Source: Inquilinus limosus_F (GTDB lineage: Bacteria > Pseudomonadota > Alphaproteobacteria > DSM-16000 > Inquilinaceae). From it: a stretch of 64,000 bases of DNA. The position numbers and the translations under genes are program-made. The DNA is taken from assembly GCF_051487185.1 (NCBI RefSeq), contig NZ_JAHVDK010000013.1, forward strand, positions 62,001-126,000. Reading direction: 5' to 3'. The notes under the pieces are model-generated. The model was not told the DNA's origin. It did not search any database and saw nothing but the letters and a program-made list of their open reading frames with translations. Of the stretch, positions 8,605 to 16,182 are shown in pieces. Position 1 is the stretch's first letter, and every line of letters begins with the position of its first letter.

Positions 8605-9648
8605 ATGCGGATAGCAAGACGGACCCTGGGGGCGGCCGCGATCGCGCTGGCGGCGCTGGCGGCGGGCGGCGCCTTCGCCCAGGACAAGGGCAGGATCTAC
8701 TACCTGGTGCCGACCCTGCTGGACGAGTTCCAGACCGAATCGGTGAAGGTGATCACCGACAGCTTCAAGCAGGTCGGCTACGAGACCGTGTCGCTGGACG
8801 CGCAGAACCGGACCGACCTGCAGCTGAACCAGTTCGACGATGTGATCCGGCTGAAGCCGAAGGCGATCGTGCTGGCCGCGGTCGATTTCGATTCGGTCGT
8901 GCCCGGCATCCAGAAGGCGCGCGAGGCCGGCATTCCGGTGCTGATCTTCGACCGGCAGATCACCTCGACCCCGGTCGACTTCACCTCGGTTGCCGGCACG
9001 GTGCAGATCGGCGAGATCGCGGCCGAGCAGATCCAGGGCCTGCTGAAGGCCCGCTACGGATCGGTCAAGGGCAAGGTGCTGCAGATCCTGGGCGACCCGG
9101 GCGACAGCTACACCCTCGACATCCAGAAGGGCTTCGAGGCCAAGATGAAGGCCTTCCCGGACGTCGAGCTGATCACCCAGGCGGCGCTGCAGTGGTCGGC
9201 GACCAACGCCGGCGACATCGCCTCGGACCGGCTGCTGACCAACCCGGACATCGACCTGATCTTCGTCCACGCCGCGCATCTGGCGGTGCCGGTGGCCGCC
9301 ATCCTCGAGGCCAAGGGCAAGAAGCCGGGCGACGTCATGCTGGTCAGCTCCAACGGCGCGCCGGTCGGCCTCGACCTGATCCGCAAGGGCTGGGAGCAGG
9401 TGGAGGTGGAGCAGCCGCTCTACGCCCAGGCCGTGGCGCTGGCGATGTTCATCGACAAGATCGTGGCCAAGGAAAAGCTGAAGCCCGGGACCTACGAGGT
9501 GCTGGGGCTGAAGGCCGAGCTGACCGAGGAGAGCTGGGGCCCGAACCTGAAGATCCCCGGCGCCGCGATCACCAAGGCCAATGTCGACGACCCGCGCTTC
9601 TGGGGCAACCTGAAGCCGCCCAGCACGCCGGTGCAGCCGGTCAAGTGA
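8605..9648 (+). CDS. Sugar ABC transporter, periplasmic substrate-binding protein
   Basis: A 347-residue protein with a clear signal peptide (MRIARRTLGAAAIALAALAA, cleavage likely after AFA-Q at about residue 26). The mature part has the type 1 periplasmic-binding fold used by ribose, galactose and fructose proteins, with the AREAGIPVLIFDRQI hinge strand and an ILGDPGDSYT segment. A good AGGAGG ribosome site precedes the ATG. The operon order, regulator-ATPase-binding protein-permease, makes this the specificity determinant. A pentose or hexose is likely, but I cannot name it. Confidence 0.9.
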   Translation: MRIARRTLGAAAIALAALAAGGAFAQDKGRIYYLVPTLLDEFQTESVKVITDSFKQVGYETVSLDAQNRTDLQLNQFDDVIRLKPKAIVLAAVDFDSVVPGIQKAREAGIPVLIFDRQITSTPVDFTSVAGTVQIGEIAAEQIQGLLKARYGSVKGKVLQILGDPGDSYTLDIQKGFEAKMKAFPDVELITQAALQWSATNAGDIASDRLLTNPDIDLIFVHAAHLAVPVAAILEAKGKKPGDVMLVSSNGAPVGLDLIRKGWEQVEVEQPLYAQAVALAMFIDKIVAKEKLKPGTYEVLGLKAELTEESWGPNLKIPGAAITKANVDDPRFWGNLKPPSTPVQPVK

Positions 9649-9681
9649 CACGCGCGAGACCTTCATACGCCTTTCCCTCGC

Positions 9682-9761
9682 CGTCATTGCGAGGAGGCGA
9701 GGCCGACGAAGCAATCCAGGGGCCGGTGCCGCTGGATTGCTTCGCTGCGCTCGCAATGACG
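9682..9761. repeat. Inverted-repeat intergenic element (CGTCATTGCGAG type), copy 1
   Basis: The element begins CGTCATTGCGAG and ends CTCGCAATGACG, with inner arms GAAGCAATCCAG and CTGGATTGCTTC, forming an almost complete long hairpin. It lies between the binding-protein and permease genes. A second copy in the opposite orientation is at 13190-13277. Elements of this appearance are common in alphaproteobacterial intergenic regions. Here it may also stabilise or attenuate the transporter mRNA. Confidence 0.85.
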
Positions 9762-9802
9762 ATTAAGGGAGTTGCCGCAGCCGTTTGCCCAGGGGACCGA
9801 TG

Positions 9803-10834
9803 ATGGACCGCATCGTGGCGCAGCCTGCTTCCCCGACCGCCGGCCGGCGCGCCCGCGCCTGGATCGAGCCGGCTCTCGACCACATCGTCTGGCTGATCCT
9901 GCTGGTCGTGCTGGCGGTGTTCTCGCTGACCATCCCGGACTTCTTCCAGACCGGCATCTTCCTCAACATCCTCGAGCAGTCCTGCTTCGTCGGCATCCTC
10001 GCGGTCGGGCTGTCGCTGGTCATCATCGCCGGGCAGATGGACCTGTCGATCGAATCCGTGCTGGCGCTGGCGGCCATGGTGACGGCCCTGTTCTTCGGCA
10101 CCAGCGGCGCCGGGCTGGCCTGGACGCTCGACCCGCCCTGGCTGGTGCTGCCGGTCACGCTGATCGGCGCCATCCTGCTGGGCTGCGTCGCCGGCCTGGT
10201 CAATGCGACGCTGGTGGTGCGGTTCCGGATCAACGCCTTCATCGTCACCCTCGCCGCCTATATCGCGCTGCGCGGGACGGTGGTGGCGTCCTCCAGCGGC
10301 CGCTCGGTCTACGGCCTGCCGGCGGAGCTGCGCGCGGTCGCCATCGGCACCTTTCTGGGCATCCCGGTCCTGGCCTGGATCCTGATCTCGGTGTTCCTGG
10401 TCTTCGGCTTCATCCTGACCAGGACGCCGTTCGGCCGGCATCTCTACATGATCGGCGGCAACCCGCAGGCGCCGTTCCGGGCCGGGATCAAGGTCGACCG
10501 GCTGGTGACGATCGCCTTCATGCTGTCCGGCGGCCTCGCCGCCTTCGCCGGCTGGCTGCTGGCCGCCCGCACCGCCGGCGCCACCGCCAATCTCGGCATC
10601 GGCATGCTGTTCGAGACCTTCGCCGCCGTCGTGATCGGCGGCGTCAGCCTGAAGGGCGGCGCCGGCCGCCTGTCCGGCGTCTTCGCCGGGGTGCTGCTGT
10701 TGAGCGCGATCCGCACCGCGATCAACGTCATGGGCATGCCGCCGCACTACACCCAGGTGATCCAGGGCACGCTGGTTCTGGCCGCGGTGCTGCTGGACAC
10801 GCTGAAGACCGCGATCCGGAAGCGGTATTTGTAA
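9803..10834 (+). CDS. Sugar ABC transporter, permease
   Basis: A 343-residue integral membrane protein of the BPD_transp_2 family (RbsC/FrcC-like), with about eight to ten hydrophobic segments. The cytoplasmic loop motif is GGNPQAPFRAGIKVDRL, where the ATPase docks. AGGGGA precedes two adjacent ATG codons; I chose the second (9803) because its spacing is better. It ends the operon that starts at the ROK regulator. The stop lies three bases from the stop of the converging otsA gene. Confidence 0.9.
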   Translation: MDRIVAQPASPTAGRRARAWIEPALDHIVWLILLVVLAVFSLTIPDFFQTGIFLNILEQSCFVGILAVGLSLVIIAGQMDLSIESVLALAAMVTALFFGTSGAGLAWTLDPPWLVLPVTLIGAILLGCVAGLVNATLVVRFRINAFIVTLAAYIALRGTVVASSSGRSVYGLPAELRAVAIGTFLGIPVLAWILISVFLVFGFILTRTPFGRHLYMIGGNPQAPFRAGIKVDRLVTIAFMLSGGLAAFAGWLLAARTAGATANLGIGMLFETFAAVVIGGVSLKGGAGRLSGVFAGVLLLSAIRTAINVMGMPPHYTQVIQGTLVLAAVLLDTLKTAIRKRYL

Positions 10835-10837
10835 GCT

Positions 10838-12208
10838 TCAGCCCGCAGCCCCCTCCAGCGCCGCCAGGAAGCGGCGGCGCCAATGGCCGATGTCGTTGCG
10901 GCGCAGCACCCGCATCATCGCGGCATGGCGCTTCCGCCGCTCCTCCAGCGGCATGGTCAGGGCCCGCTCCAGCGCCTCGGCCACGCTTTCGACGTCGAAC
11001 GGATTGACGATCAGCGCCGCCTCCAGCTCTTCCGCCGCACCGGCGAATTCCGACAGCACCAGCACGCCCGGATCCTCTGGGTCCTGGGCCGCGACATATT
11101 CCTTGGCCACCAGGTTCATGCCGTCGCGCATCGGCGTCACCAGCCCGACCCTGGCCGAGCGGTAGAAGCCGAGCAGCGTCTTGCGCGGCACGCTCTTGTT
11201 CAGATAGCGCAGCGGCACCCAGTCGATATCGGCGAAGGCGCCGTTGATCGACCCGGCCAGACTCTCCAGCTCGTGCCGGATCTCCTGGTATTCGGCGACA
11301 TCGCTGCGGGTCGGCGGTGCGATCTGCATGAAGCTGACCCGGCCGCGCCGGTCGGGCCAGCGCTCGAGCAGCGTGCGGAACGCCTCGAAGCGGCGCGGCA
11401 GGCCCTTGGAGTAGTCGAGCCGGTCGACGCCGATGATCAGGTCGCGCCCGACCAGGCTGTCGCGCAGCCGGTGCGCCGCCCGCATGTTCCAGGCGGCCGG
11501 GGCGTCGGCCGCGATCTCCTCGGTTTCGATCGAGATCGGGAAGGCCTCGACCACGATCCGGCGGCCGTCGATCTCGACCCGCCCGTCCGTCGTCTCGCGC
11601 CAGCTGCGGTGCCAGGCCGCGAGCAGCGCGTCACGGTCGCGCGCGGTGTGCAGCCCGACCACGTCATAGGCGGCGAGGTCCTGCAGCAGCGCCCGGTGCG
11701 TCGGCAGGGTGCGCAGCACCTCCGGCGTCGGAAAGGGCGTATGCAGGAAGAAGCCGATCGGCGCCGTGACGCCGCGGTCGCGCAGCAGCCGGCCGAGCGG
11801 GATGAGCTGATAGTCGTGCACCCAGATCCGGTCGCCCGGGCGCAGCAGCGGCAGGAGCGCGTCGGCGAACTGGGCGTTGACCCGGCGATAGCCGTCCTCC
11901 GCCGCGCGGCTGTAATGGACCAGCTGGCTGCGATAATGGAACACCGGCCAAAGCGTCGAATTGGCGTGGCCGTTGTAGTAGAGGTCGAAATCGGCCTGGG
12001 TCAGGTCGAGCATGGCGTAGGTGAGAGGACCGGCGCGCTTCAGCCTGGGAAGCGCCGACGCCTCGGCCACCAGCCGGCCGCTCCAGCCCAGCCAGATGCC
12101 GCCCGCCTCCTTCAGCGCCGCCAGCACCGCCACGGCCAAGCCGCCCTGCGGCGCCTTGCCCTCCTCCACCGGGGCGATGCGGTTCGAGACCACGATCAGG
12201 CGGCTCAT
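10838..12208 (-). CDS. otsA: Trehalose-6-phosphate synthase
   Basis: A 456-residue GT20 glycosyltransferase that joins UDP-glucose (or another NDP-glucose) and glucose 6-phosphate to give trehalose 6-phosphate in the cytoplasm. Signatures: RLIVVSNRIAP at the N-terminus, WVHDYQLIPL, GFFLHTPFP, VDRLDYSKGLP, and the C-terminal RDGMNLVAKEYVAAQ with VLSEFAGAAEEL. It starts at an ATG 15 bases after otsB in the same direction, so the two form a two-step pathway operon. Trehalose is a common osmotic and desiccation protectant. Confidence 0.96.
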   Translation of the reverse strand: MSRLIVVSNRIAPVEEGKAPQGGLAVAVLAALKEAGGIWLGWSGRLVAEASALPRLKRAGPLTYAMLDLTQADFDLYYNGHANSTLWPVFHYRSQLVHYSRAAEDGYRRVNAQFADALLPLLRPGDRIWVHDYQLIPLGRLLRDRGVTAPIGFFLHTPFPTPEVLRTLPTHRALLQDLAAYDVVGLHTARDRDALLAAWHRSWRETTDGRVEIDGRRIVVEAFPISIETEEIAADAPAAWNMRAAHRLRDSLVGRDLIIGVDRLDYSKGLPRRFEAFRTLLERWPDRRGRVSFMQIAPPTRSDVAEYQEIRHELESLAGSINGAFADIDWVPLRYLNKSVPRKTLLGFYRSARVGLVTPMRDGMNLVAKEYVAAQDPEDPGVLVLSEFAGAAEELEAALIVNPFDVESVAEALERALTMPLEERRKRHAAMMRVLRRNDIGHWRRRFLAALEGAAG

Positions 12209-12223
12209 GTCCTGGCCTTCTCT

Positions 12224-12982
12224 TCAGCGGAGCGCGGCCAGATGCGCGATCCAGGCGCGCACGGCCGCGGGATCAGGCAAACGCCGGTTCGCCCGGGTCG
12301 GTTCCCGCTCGCCGACCAGGACCGCGACGCCGCCGTGACGCAGCGCTGCGGCGAAGGCGTCCTCATCGGTGACGTCGTCGCCCATCGCCAGCGGCCGGCG
12401 GCCGGCGAAGGGGGGCAGCGCCAGGAAGCGGTCGACCGCCGCCCCCTTGTCGACGCCGTCGGGCTTCAGCTCGACCACCATCTTGCCGGCCAGCGCGTGC
12501 CAGCCCGGCACATCCGCCAGCAGGCCGCGGGCGAAGGCGGCGACATCGGCGCCGAGATGCGGCGCCTGGCGATAGTGGATCGCCACTGCGGCGCCCTTGG
12601 GCTCGACCCTCAGGCCGGGGCGGGGGGCGGCGAAATCGGCCAGGGATGCGGTCAGACGGTCGAGCACCGCGCGGTCGACCGGGACGCGCTCGACCGCCGC
12701 CGCTGGCGCAGGGCGCCATTCGAGCCCGTGCTGGCCGGCGGCCGCCGGGCGCAGCGGGGCGAACAGCCGGTCGAGATCGGCGATGGCGCGGCCGGAGACG
12801 AGGGCGAGGGCGCCACCGAGCCGGGTGGAGAGCCGGTCGAGATCGGCGACCAGGCCGGGCGGCACCACCACGTCCTCGGGCCGCGGGGCCAAGTCGATCA
12901 GGCAGCCATCGACGTCGAGGAACAGTGCCATGCCAGAAATGGCGTCGGCGAATTCTGTCGAGTCGATGATCTGCGGTGCCAT
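12224..12982 (-). CDS. otsB: Trehalose-6-phosphate phosphatase
   Basis: A 252-residue HAD-superfamily phosphatase that removes the phosphate from trehalose 6-phosphate. HAD motif I is ALFLDVDGCLIDLAP (nucleophile D and acid/base D; the residue after DxDG is C rather than the usual T). Motif II is ALVSGRAIADL, followed by QHGLEWR. Motif IV is AMGDDVTDEDAF. I use the ATG at 12982, preceded by GGGGAG. The longer open frame upstream runs through a repeat element and is not protein-like. First gene of otsB-otsA. Confidence 0.94.
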   Translation of the reverse strand: MAPQIIDSTEFADAISGMALFLDVDGCLIDLAPRPEDVVVPPGLVADLDRLSTRLGGALALVSGRAIADLDRLFAPLRPAAAGQHGLEWRPAPAAAVERVPVDRAVLDRLTASLADFAAPRPGLRVEPKGAAVAIHYRQAPHLGADVAAFARGLLADVPGWHALAGKMVVELKPDGVDKGAAVDRFLALPPFAGRRPLAMGDDVTDEDAFAAALRHGGVAVLVGEREPTRANRRLPDPAAVRAWIAHLAALR

Positions 12983-13189
12983 GCGCCCGGAAATCTCCCC
13001 GTCAATTTTCCGTAAGGATTGCCGGTCCGGAGCGAATCCGGACACGACGACAGACGCACCGATTGCCGGATCTGGCCGGCAGAGCGGAGCGTCTGCTGTC
13101 CGTTTTAGGGGCGGTGGCCCGCTATTGCAAGGGAAGGGGCGGGAATTTCGGTTCACGCGGGGACGGTGACCGAGCCCATCCCCCATCAT

Positions 13190-13277
13190 CGTCATTGCGA
13201 GCGCAGCGAAGCAATCCATGGCGCAGCTCGTGCGAGCCGATGGATTGCTTCGTCGGCTTCGCCTCCTCGCAATGACG
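13190..13277. repeat. Inverted-repeat intergenic element (CGTCATTGCGAG type), copy 2
   Basis: Same family as the element at 9682-9761 but in the opposite orientation. Its right arm is the reverse complement of the left arm of the first copy. It lies between the otsB promoter region and the end of the psp gene cluster. Two opposite copies flank the ots operon. Confidence 0.85.
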
Positions 13278-13318
13278 ATTCCAAGGGTCGCGCGGATCGC
13301 TCTCGACGAGGCTTGGCC

Positions 13319-13975
13319 TCAATCGACGTAGCCGAGGCGGGCCCGGACGAAATCGCCCTTGATCGACACCAAAGGCCGATCGCCGGCGCTGGCCGGCAGG
13401 GTGCTGTCGACGACCGAGACCTTGGCGTCGACAGCGTAGCTGACCGGAGTGCCGCGGCGGAAGCCGAGGTCGAGGTCGGCGGCGTCGGCCGCGATGCGGA
13501 TCGACCGGCCGGGATCGGGGCTGGTGCTGCGGACCGTCGCCTGCAGCGCCCGGGCCGAGAGGTCGAGCGTCCGGGCCTGGCCGGACAGCGACAGCTCCGC
13601 CGCCTGGACCCGGACAGCGACGGCGCCGAAGCGGCCGTCAAGCGTGGCCGAGACCGCGGCCGGCCGCAGCGTGATATCGCTGCCGGGCTTGAGGTTGACC
13701 GACAGCGATGGCCGGCACTCGCGCGGCCAGACCGACGCCTTCTCGCGGACGTCGACCGTCAGGGTGCGGCCTTCGACCTGCAGGGTCGCGGCGCAGCCCT
13801 CCGACTGCTCGAGGGTCGCTTGCAGCGGCCGACCGGCATCGGTGGTGGCGGCGACGGACAGGCGGCCGCCCGTCACCACCACCGCGTCGACCTGGGTCAG
13901 GCCGACCGGCTCCATCGCGGAGGGGTCGGCGGCGCCGAACCCTGCCAGGAAGGCCAAAGTCTTGAACGCTCCCAT
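13319..13975 (-). CDS. Hypothetical exported beta-repeat protein at the end of the psp operon
   Basis: A 218-residue protein with a short hydrophobic N-terminus (MGAFKTLAFLAGFGAADP) and then alternating-hydrophobic strands rich in A, V, D and T. This resembles the beta-solenoid DUF4097/DUF2807 ('putative adhesin', head-GIN) class. The match is by pattern only. AAGGAGGG sits at good spacing before the ATG. It is the last same-strand gene downstream of the psp genes, suggesting co-expression with envelope stress. It contains an N-terminal export signal, so the likely location is periplasm or cell surface. Confidence 0.6.
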   Translation of the reverse strand: MGAFKTLAFLAGFGAADPSAMEPVGLTQVDAVVVTGGRLSVAATTDAGRPLQATLEQSEGCAATLQVEGRTLTVDVREKASVWPRECRPSLSVNLKPGSDITLRPAAVSATLDGRFGAVAVRVQAAELSLSGQARTLDLSARALQATVRSTSPDPGRSIRIAADAADLDLGFRRGTPVSYAVDAKVSVVDSTLPASAGDRPLVSIKGDFVRARLGYVD

Positions 13976-14020
13976 GACAATCCCTCCTTCAGGCAGCCGG
14001 CCGGTTCGGCGCGGCTACGG

Positions 14021-14386
14021 TTAGCGGTAGAGCGGCATGCGGTTTGCGACGGCCATCCAGCCGCGGACGATGCGGTAGACGGTCCACAGCCACAGCAGGC
14101 CGAGCAGCGGCCAGCCGACCAGCACCCAGGTCAGGGCGCCGAACAGGAGGCCGAGCAGCAGCGCCGCCCAGAAGGTGCGGATCGCCCAGGTGAAATGGTC
14201 CCAGGCGACGGTGCCGCGGGCGTCGCCGCGCGCCAGATAGGCGATCACCACGCCGATCAGCATCGGCAGGGCGGTGAACAGCGACACGGCGTAGATCGCA
14301 TAGACCACATGGCCGACCGTGCTCAGCCCGTCGCGCGAACGGCGCGGCGACATGATCTCGATATCCGGTCGGTAGGAAGCGGCCAT
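14021..14386 (-). CDS. Small multi-span membrane protein (DUF4870-like)
   Basis: A 121-residue protein with about three hydrophobic segments: VGHVVYAIYAVSLFTALPML, then AIRTFWAALLLGLLFGALTW, then a final aromatic one. The soluble N-terminus is charged, and the loop DARGTVAWDHFTWAIRTFW is typical of the DUF4870 membrane family. AAGGAG precedes the ATG. It lies downstream of pspC after a pair of hairpins, so expression may be partly uncoupled from the psp genes. Its function is unknown. Confidence 0.75.
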   Translation of the reverse strand: MAASYRPDIEIMSPRRSRDGLSTVGHVVYAIYAVSLFTALPMLIGVVIAYLARGDARGTVAWDHFTWAIRTFWAALLLGLLFGALTWVLVGWPLLGLLWLWTVYRIVRGWMAVANRMPLYR

Positions 14387-14417
14387 TGCTGGCTCCTTTC
14401 TTCGAGGTGGAGACCCG

Positions 14418-14483
14418 GCCCGTGGATCAAACAAGGTTTGATCCACGGACCTGTAAAGTTGTGGTTCGACTTGGTCGAACCAC
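14418..14483. promoter_or_regulatory. Two adjacent perfect hairpins between pspC and the next gene
   Basis: Two short perfect inverted repeats lie back to back: CGTGGATCAAAC-AAG-GTTTGATCCACG (about 14420-14446) and GTGGTTCGAC-TTG-GTCGAACCAC (about 14461-14483). The second begins directly at the pspC stop codon. They could terminate or process the psp mRNA, limiting expression of the two distal genes. Neither has a long U-tract. Confidence 0.5.
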
Positions 14484-14884
14484 TAGCGGCCTTCGAGGTC
14501 GCGGAAATCCCGGTTCAGCTTGAACTCGCTGGAGGTGACGTAGCGCTCGAGCCCGGCCAGGCGCTGCTCCAGCTCGCGGAAGTTGTGGCGGATGGCGGAG
14601 AAGGTGTCGGCCGGCTGGACCGAGACCGACCGCCAGAACGCCTCTTCGTCCGGGTTGCGGTAGAGCAGGGTCGGCCGGCGCTTCAGGAACACCGCCGCCG
14701 CCAGATAGGCGATCAGGATGTGCGGGAAGAAGATCAGCCCCAGGATCACGGCGCCGAGGCGGACCTTGCCGGCGGAGATTCCGAAATAGGCGGCGATCCC
14801 GGCGCAGACGCCAAGGAACACCCCGTTCTCCGGATCGCGGTAGAGGCGATGCGGGTTCGGCGATTCGGCGAAGCGGCCGGTCAT
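14483..14884 (-). CDS. pspC: Phage shock protein C
   Basis: A 133-residue inner-membrane protein. The PspC domain includes RLYRDPENGVFLGVCAGIAA followed by a hydrophobic segment (VRLGAVILGLIFFPHILIAYLA). A C-terminal cytoplasmic coiled-coil-like helix follows (FRELEQRLAGLERYV). The ATG overlaps the pspB stop (ATGA), so the two are translationally coupled. PspB and PspC sense membrane stress and release the PspA-PspF inhibitory complex in the well-studied systems. Confidence 0.92.
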   Translation of the reverse strand: MTGRFAESPNPHRLYRDPENGVFLGVCAGIAAYFGISAGKVRLGAVILGLIFFPHILIAYLAAAVFLKRRPTLLYRNPDEEAFWRSVSVQPADTFSAIRHNFRELEQRLAGLERYVTSSEFKLNRDFRDLEGR

Positions 14885-15114
14885 AGCGACGGCCTCCGCC
14901 ACTGCGGCGCCTCGGCATCGAGGATCTTCTCGAGCGTCGCGATCCGGAGCTCCATCCGCTTGGCGCTCTCCCACAGGTCGACCAGCATGCGCTCGTCCTC
15001 ACGCGACAGCGTGCGTGCCGACCGCCAGCGGGTGACGTAGTGCAGCACCAGCCAGATCGGCGCCACGATCACCAGGAAGACGATGACCGGGACGAAGAAG
15101 AAGGCGTGAAACAT
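14881..15114 (-). CDS. pspB: Phage shock protein B
   Basis: A 77-residue protein with one N-terminal transmembrane helix (FFFVPVIVFLVIVAPIWLVL), then a basic stretch and a coiled-coil helix (EDERMLVDLWESAKRMELRI). This is the standard PspB plan and length. It is the partner of PspC in the membrane. It lies 57 bases after pspA and overlaps pspC by four bases. Confidence 0.92.
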   Translation of the reverse strand: MFHAFFFVPVIVFLVIVAPIWLVLHYVTRWRSARTLSREDERMLVDLWESAKRMELRIATLEKILDAEAPQWRRPSL

Positions 15115-15171
15115 GTTCGTCCTTGCGTCTGCGGCCCGGCGGGAACCGCCGGGCCGGATTGACGAAGCCGA

Positions 15172-15840
15172 TCAACCGCCGGTGCGGCCGAGACGGGCCT
15201 TGATCGCCTGCAGCTCCTGCTCGACGCCGCCCTCGGCCTCGAGCTCGGCGAATTCGTCGCTCAGCGTCTTGCGCCGGCCGAGGTCGAAGGATTCGACCTG
15301 GCCCTCGAGCGTGTCGATTTTGCGCTCGATCTGCTCGTAGCGGGCCAGCGCCTCGTCGATCCGGCCGTCATGCAGCTGGGTGCGGATGCGGATCTGGTCG
15401 CGCGCCGCCTCGTGCCGGATGGCGAAGGACTTCTGCTTGTTCTTCGCCTCGGTCAGCTTGGCCTCGAGCCGGCCGAGATCCTCGTTGGTCTTGGCCAGCG
15501 CCGCCTCGATCGTCTCCAGCTCGCGGCGCAGCAGGTCGGCCGCGGTCGCGGCCTGCGACTTGGCCACCAGCGCGCCCTTGGCCAGGTCCTCGCGGCCCTT
15601 CTCGACCGCCAGCTCGGCCTTGCGCTGCCACTCGGCCTGCGCCGCATCGAGCTGGTCGATCTTGCGCAGGATCTCCTTCTTCTCGGCGATCGAGCGGGCG
15701 GCCGCGGCGCGCACCTCGACCAGCGTGTCCTCCATCTCCTGCACGATCAGCCGGACGATCTTCTCGGGATCCTCGGCGCGGTCGAGCATGGCGTTGATGT
15801 TGGAGTTGATGATGTCGCCAAGGCGGGAAAAGATACCCAT
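15172..15840 (-). CDS. pspA: Phage shock protein A
   Basis: A 222-residue, almost entirely helical ESCRT-III-like protein of the PspA/IM30 family. The N-terminal amphipathic helix begins MGIFSRLGDIINSNINAML, followed by EDPEKIVRLIVQEMEDTLVE. The rest is a long charged coiled coil. It binds damaged inner membrane and inhibits PspF in the resting state. The true ATG is at 15840; a GTG directly upstream is less likely. It is the second gene after the sigma-54 promoter. Confidence 0.95.
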   Translation of the reverse strand: MGIFSRLGDIINSNINAMLDRAEDPEKIVRLIVQEMEDTLVEVRAAAARSIAEKKEILRKIDQLDAAQAEWQRKAELAVEKGREDLAKGALVAKSQAATAADLLRRELETIEAALAKTNEDLGRLEAKLTEAKNKQKSFAIRHEAARDQIRIRTQLHDGRIDEALARYEQIERKIDTLEGQVESFDLGRRKTLSDEFAELEAEGGVEQELQAIKARLGRTGG

Positions 15841-15860
15841 CACACGATCCTCTTTCGATC

Positions 15861-16025
15861 CTACAGGAACAGGGAAGCGATCAGCATGCCGGCGCCGAAG
15901 AACACCCAGTTCTCGGTCGGCCGGCTGGCGATCCAGGCCAAGAGGCGCTCGCCCGTGCGGCGCCAGTCGGCGGCCCCGGCGCTGCGCCGGATGCGGGTGC
16001 CGGTCGGGTCGAAGCCGTAGCTCAT
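15861..16025 (-). CDS. Small single-span membrane protein leading the psp operon
   Basis: A 54-residue protein starting MSYGFDPTGTRIRRSA at an ATG with a strong GAGGAGG site. It has a basic N-terminal half and one C-terminal hydrophobic segment (NWVFFGAGMLIASLFL) that ends the protein. It is the first gene after the sigma-54 promoter and lies directly upstream of pspA. It is not clearly homologous to enterobacterial PspD or PspE. A role as a membrane-stress accessory protein is inferred from position only. Confidence 0.75.
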   Translation of the reverse strand: MSYGFDPTGTRIRRSAGAADWRRTGERLLAWIASRPTENWVFFGAGMLIASLFL

Positions 16026-16069
16026 ATGGTCCTCCTCAAGCCCGATGCGTTCGGGTCGTCCCCTAGGTT

Positions 16070-16084
16070 GCAAGGCCCGTGCCA
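16070..16084 (-). promoter_or_regulatory. Sigma-54 promoter of the psp operon
   Basis: On the minus strand the sequence reads TGGCAC-GGGCC-TTGC, an exact match to the sigma-54 -24/-12 consensus TGGCAC-N5-TTGC. Transcription should begin near 16058, 33 bases before the first gene's ATG. The divergent gene encodes PspF, a sigma-54 activator, which strongly supports the call. Confidence 0.95.
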
Positions 16085-16133
16085 GAGACGGATCCGGCCG
16101 ATTTCCGCTCTTCCGCCGGATCCGCCCTTGATC

Positions 16134-16171
16134 CTTCGGCGAAAATTTCCAATTCTTCGGTAAAATTCACC
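16134..16171. promoter_or_regulatory. Candidate PspF upstream activating sites
   Basis: Two similar 17-base units, CTTCGGCGAAAATTTCC (16134) and CTTCGGTAAAATTCACC (16155), are spaced 21 bases apart. They lie about 76-113 bases upstream of the predicted psp start, the distance expected for enhancer sites. They also abut the pspF start at 16183, which would allow PspF to repress itself. Confidence 0.6.
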
Positions 16172-16182
16172 GACCCGGACCC

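Noticed and set aside
10883..13015. 710-codon plus-strand frame opposite otsBA
   Set aside because: Shadow of two well-supported genes.
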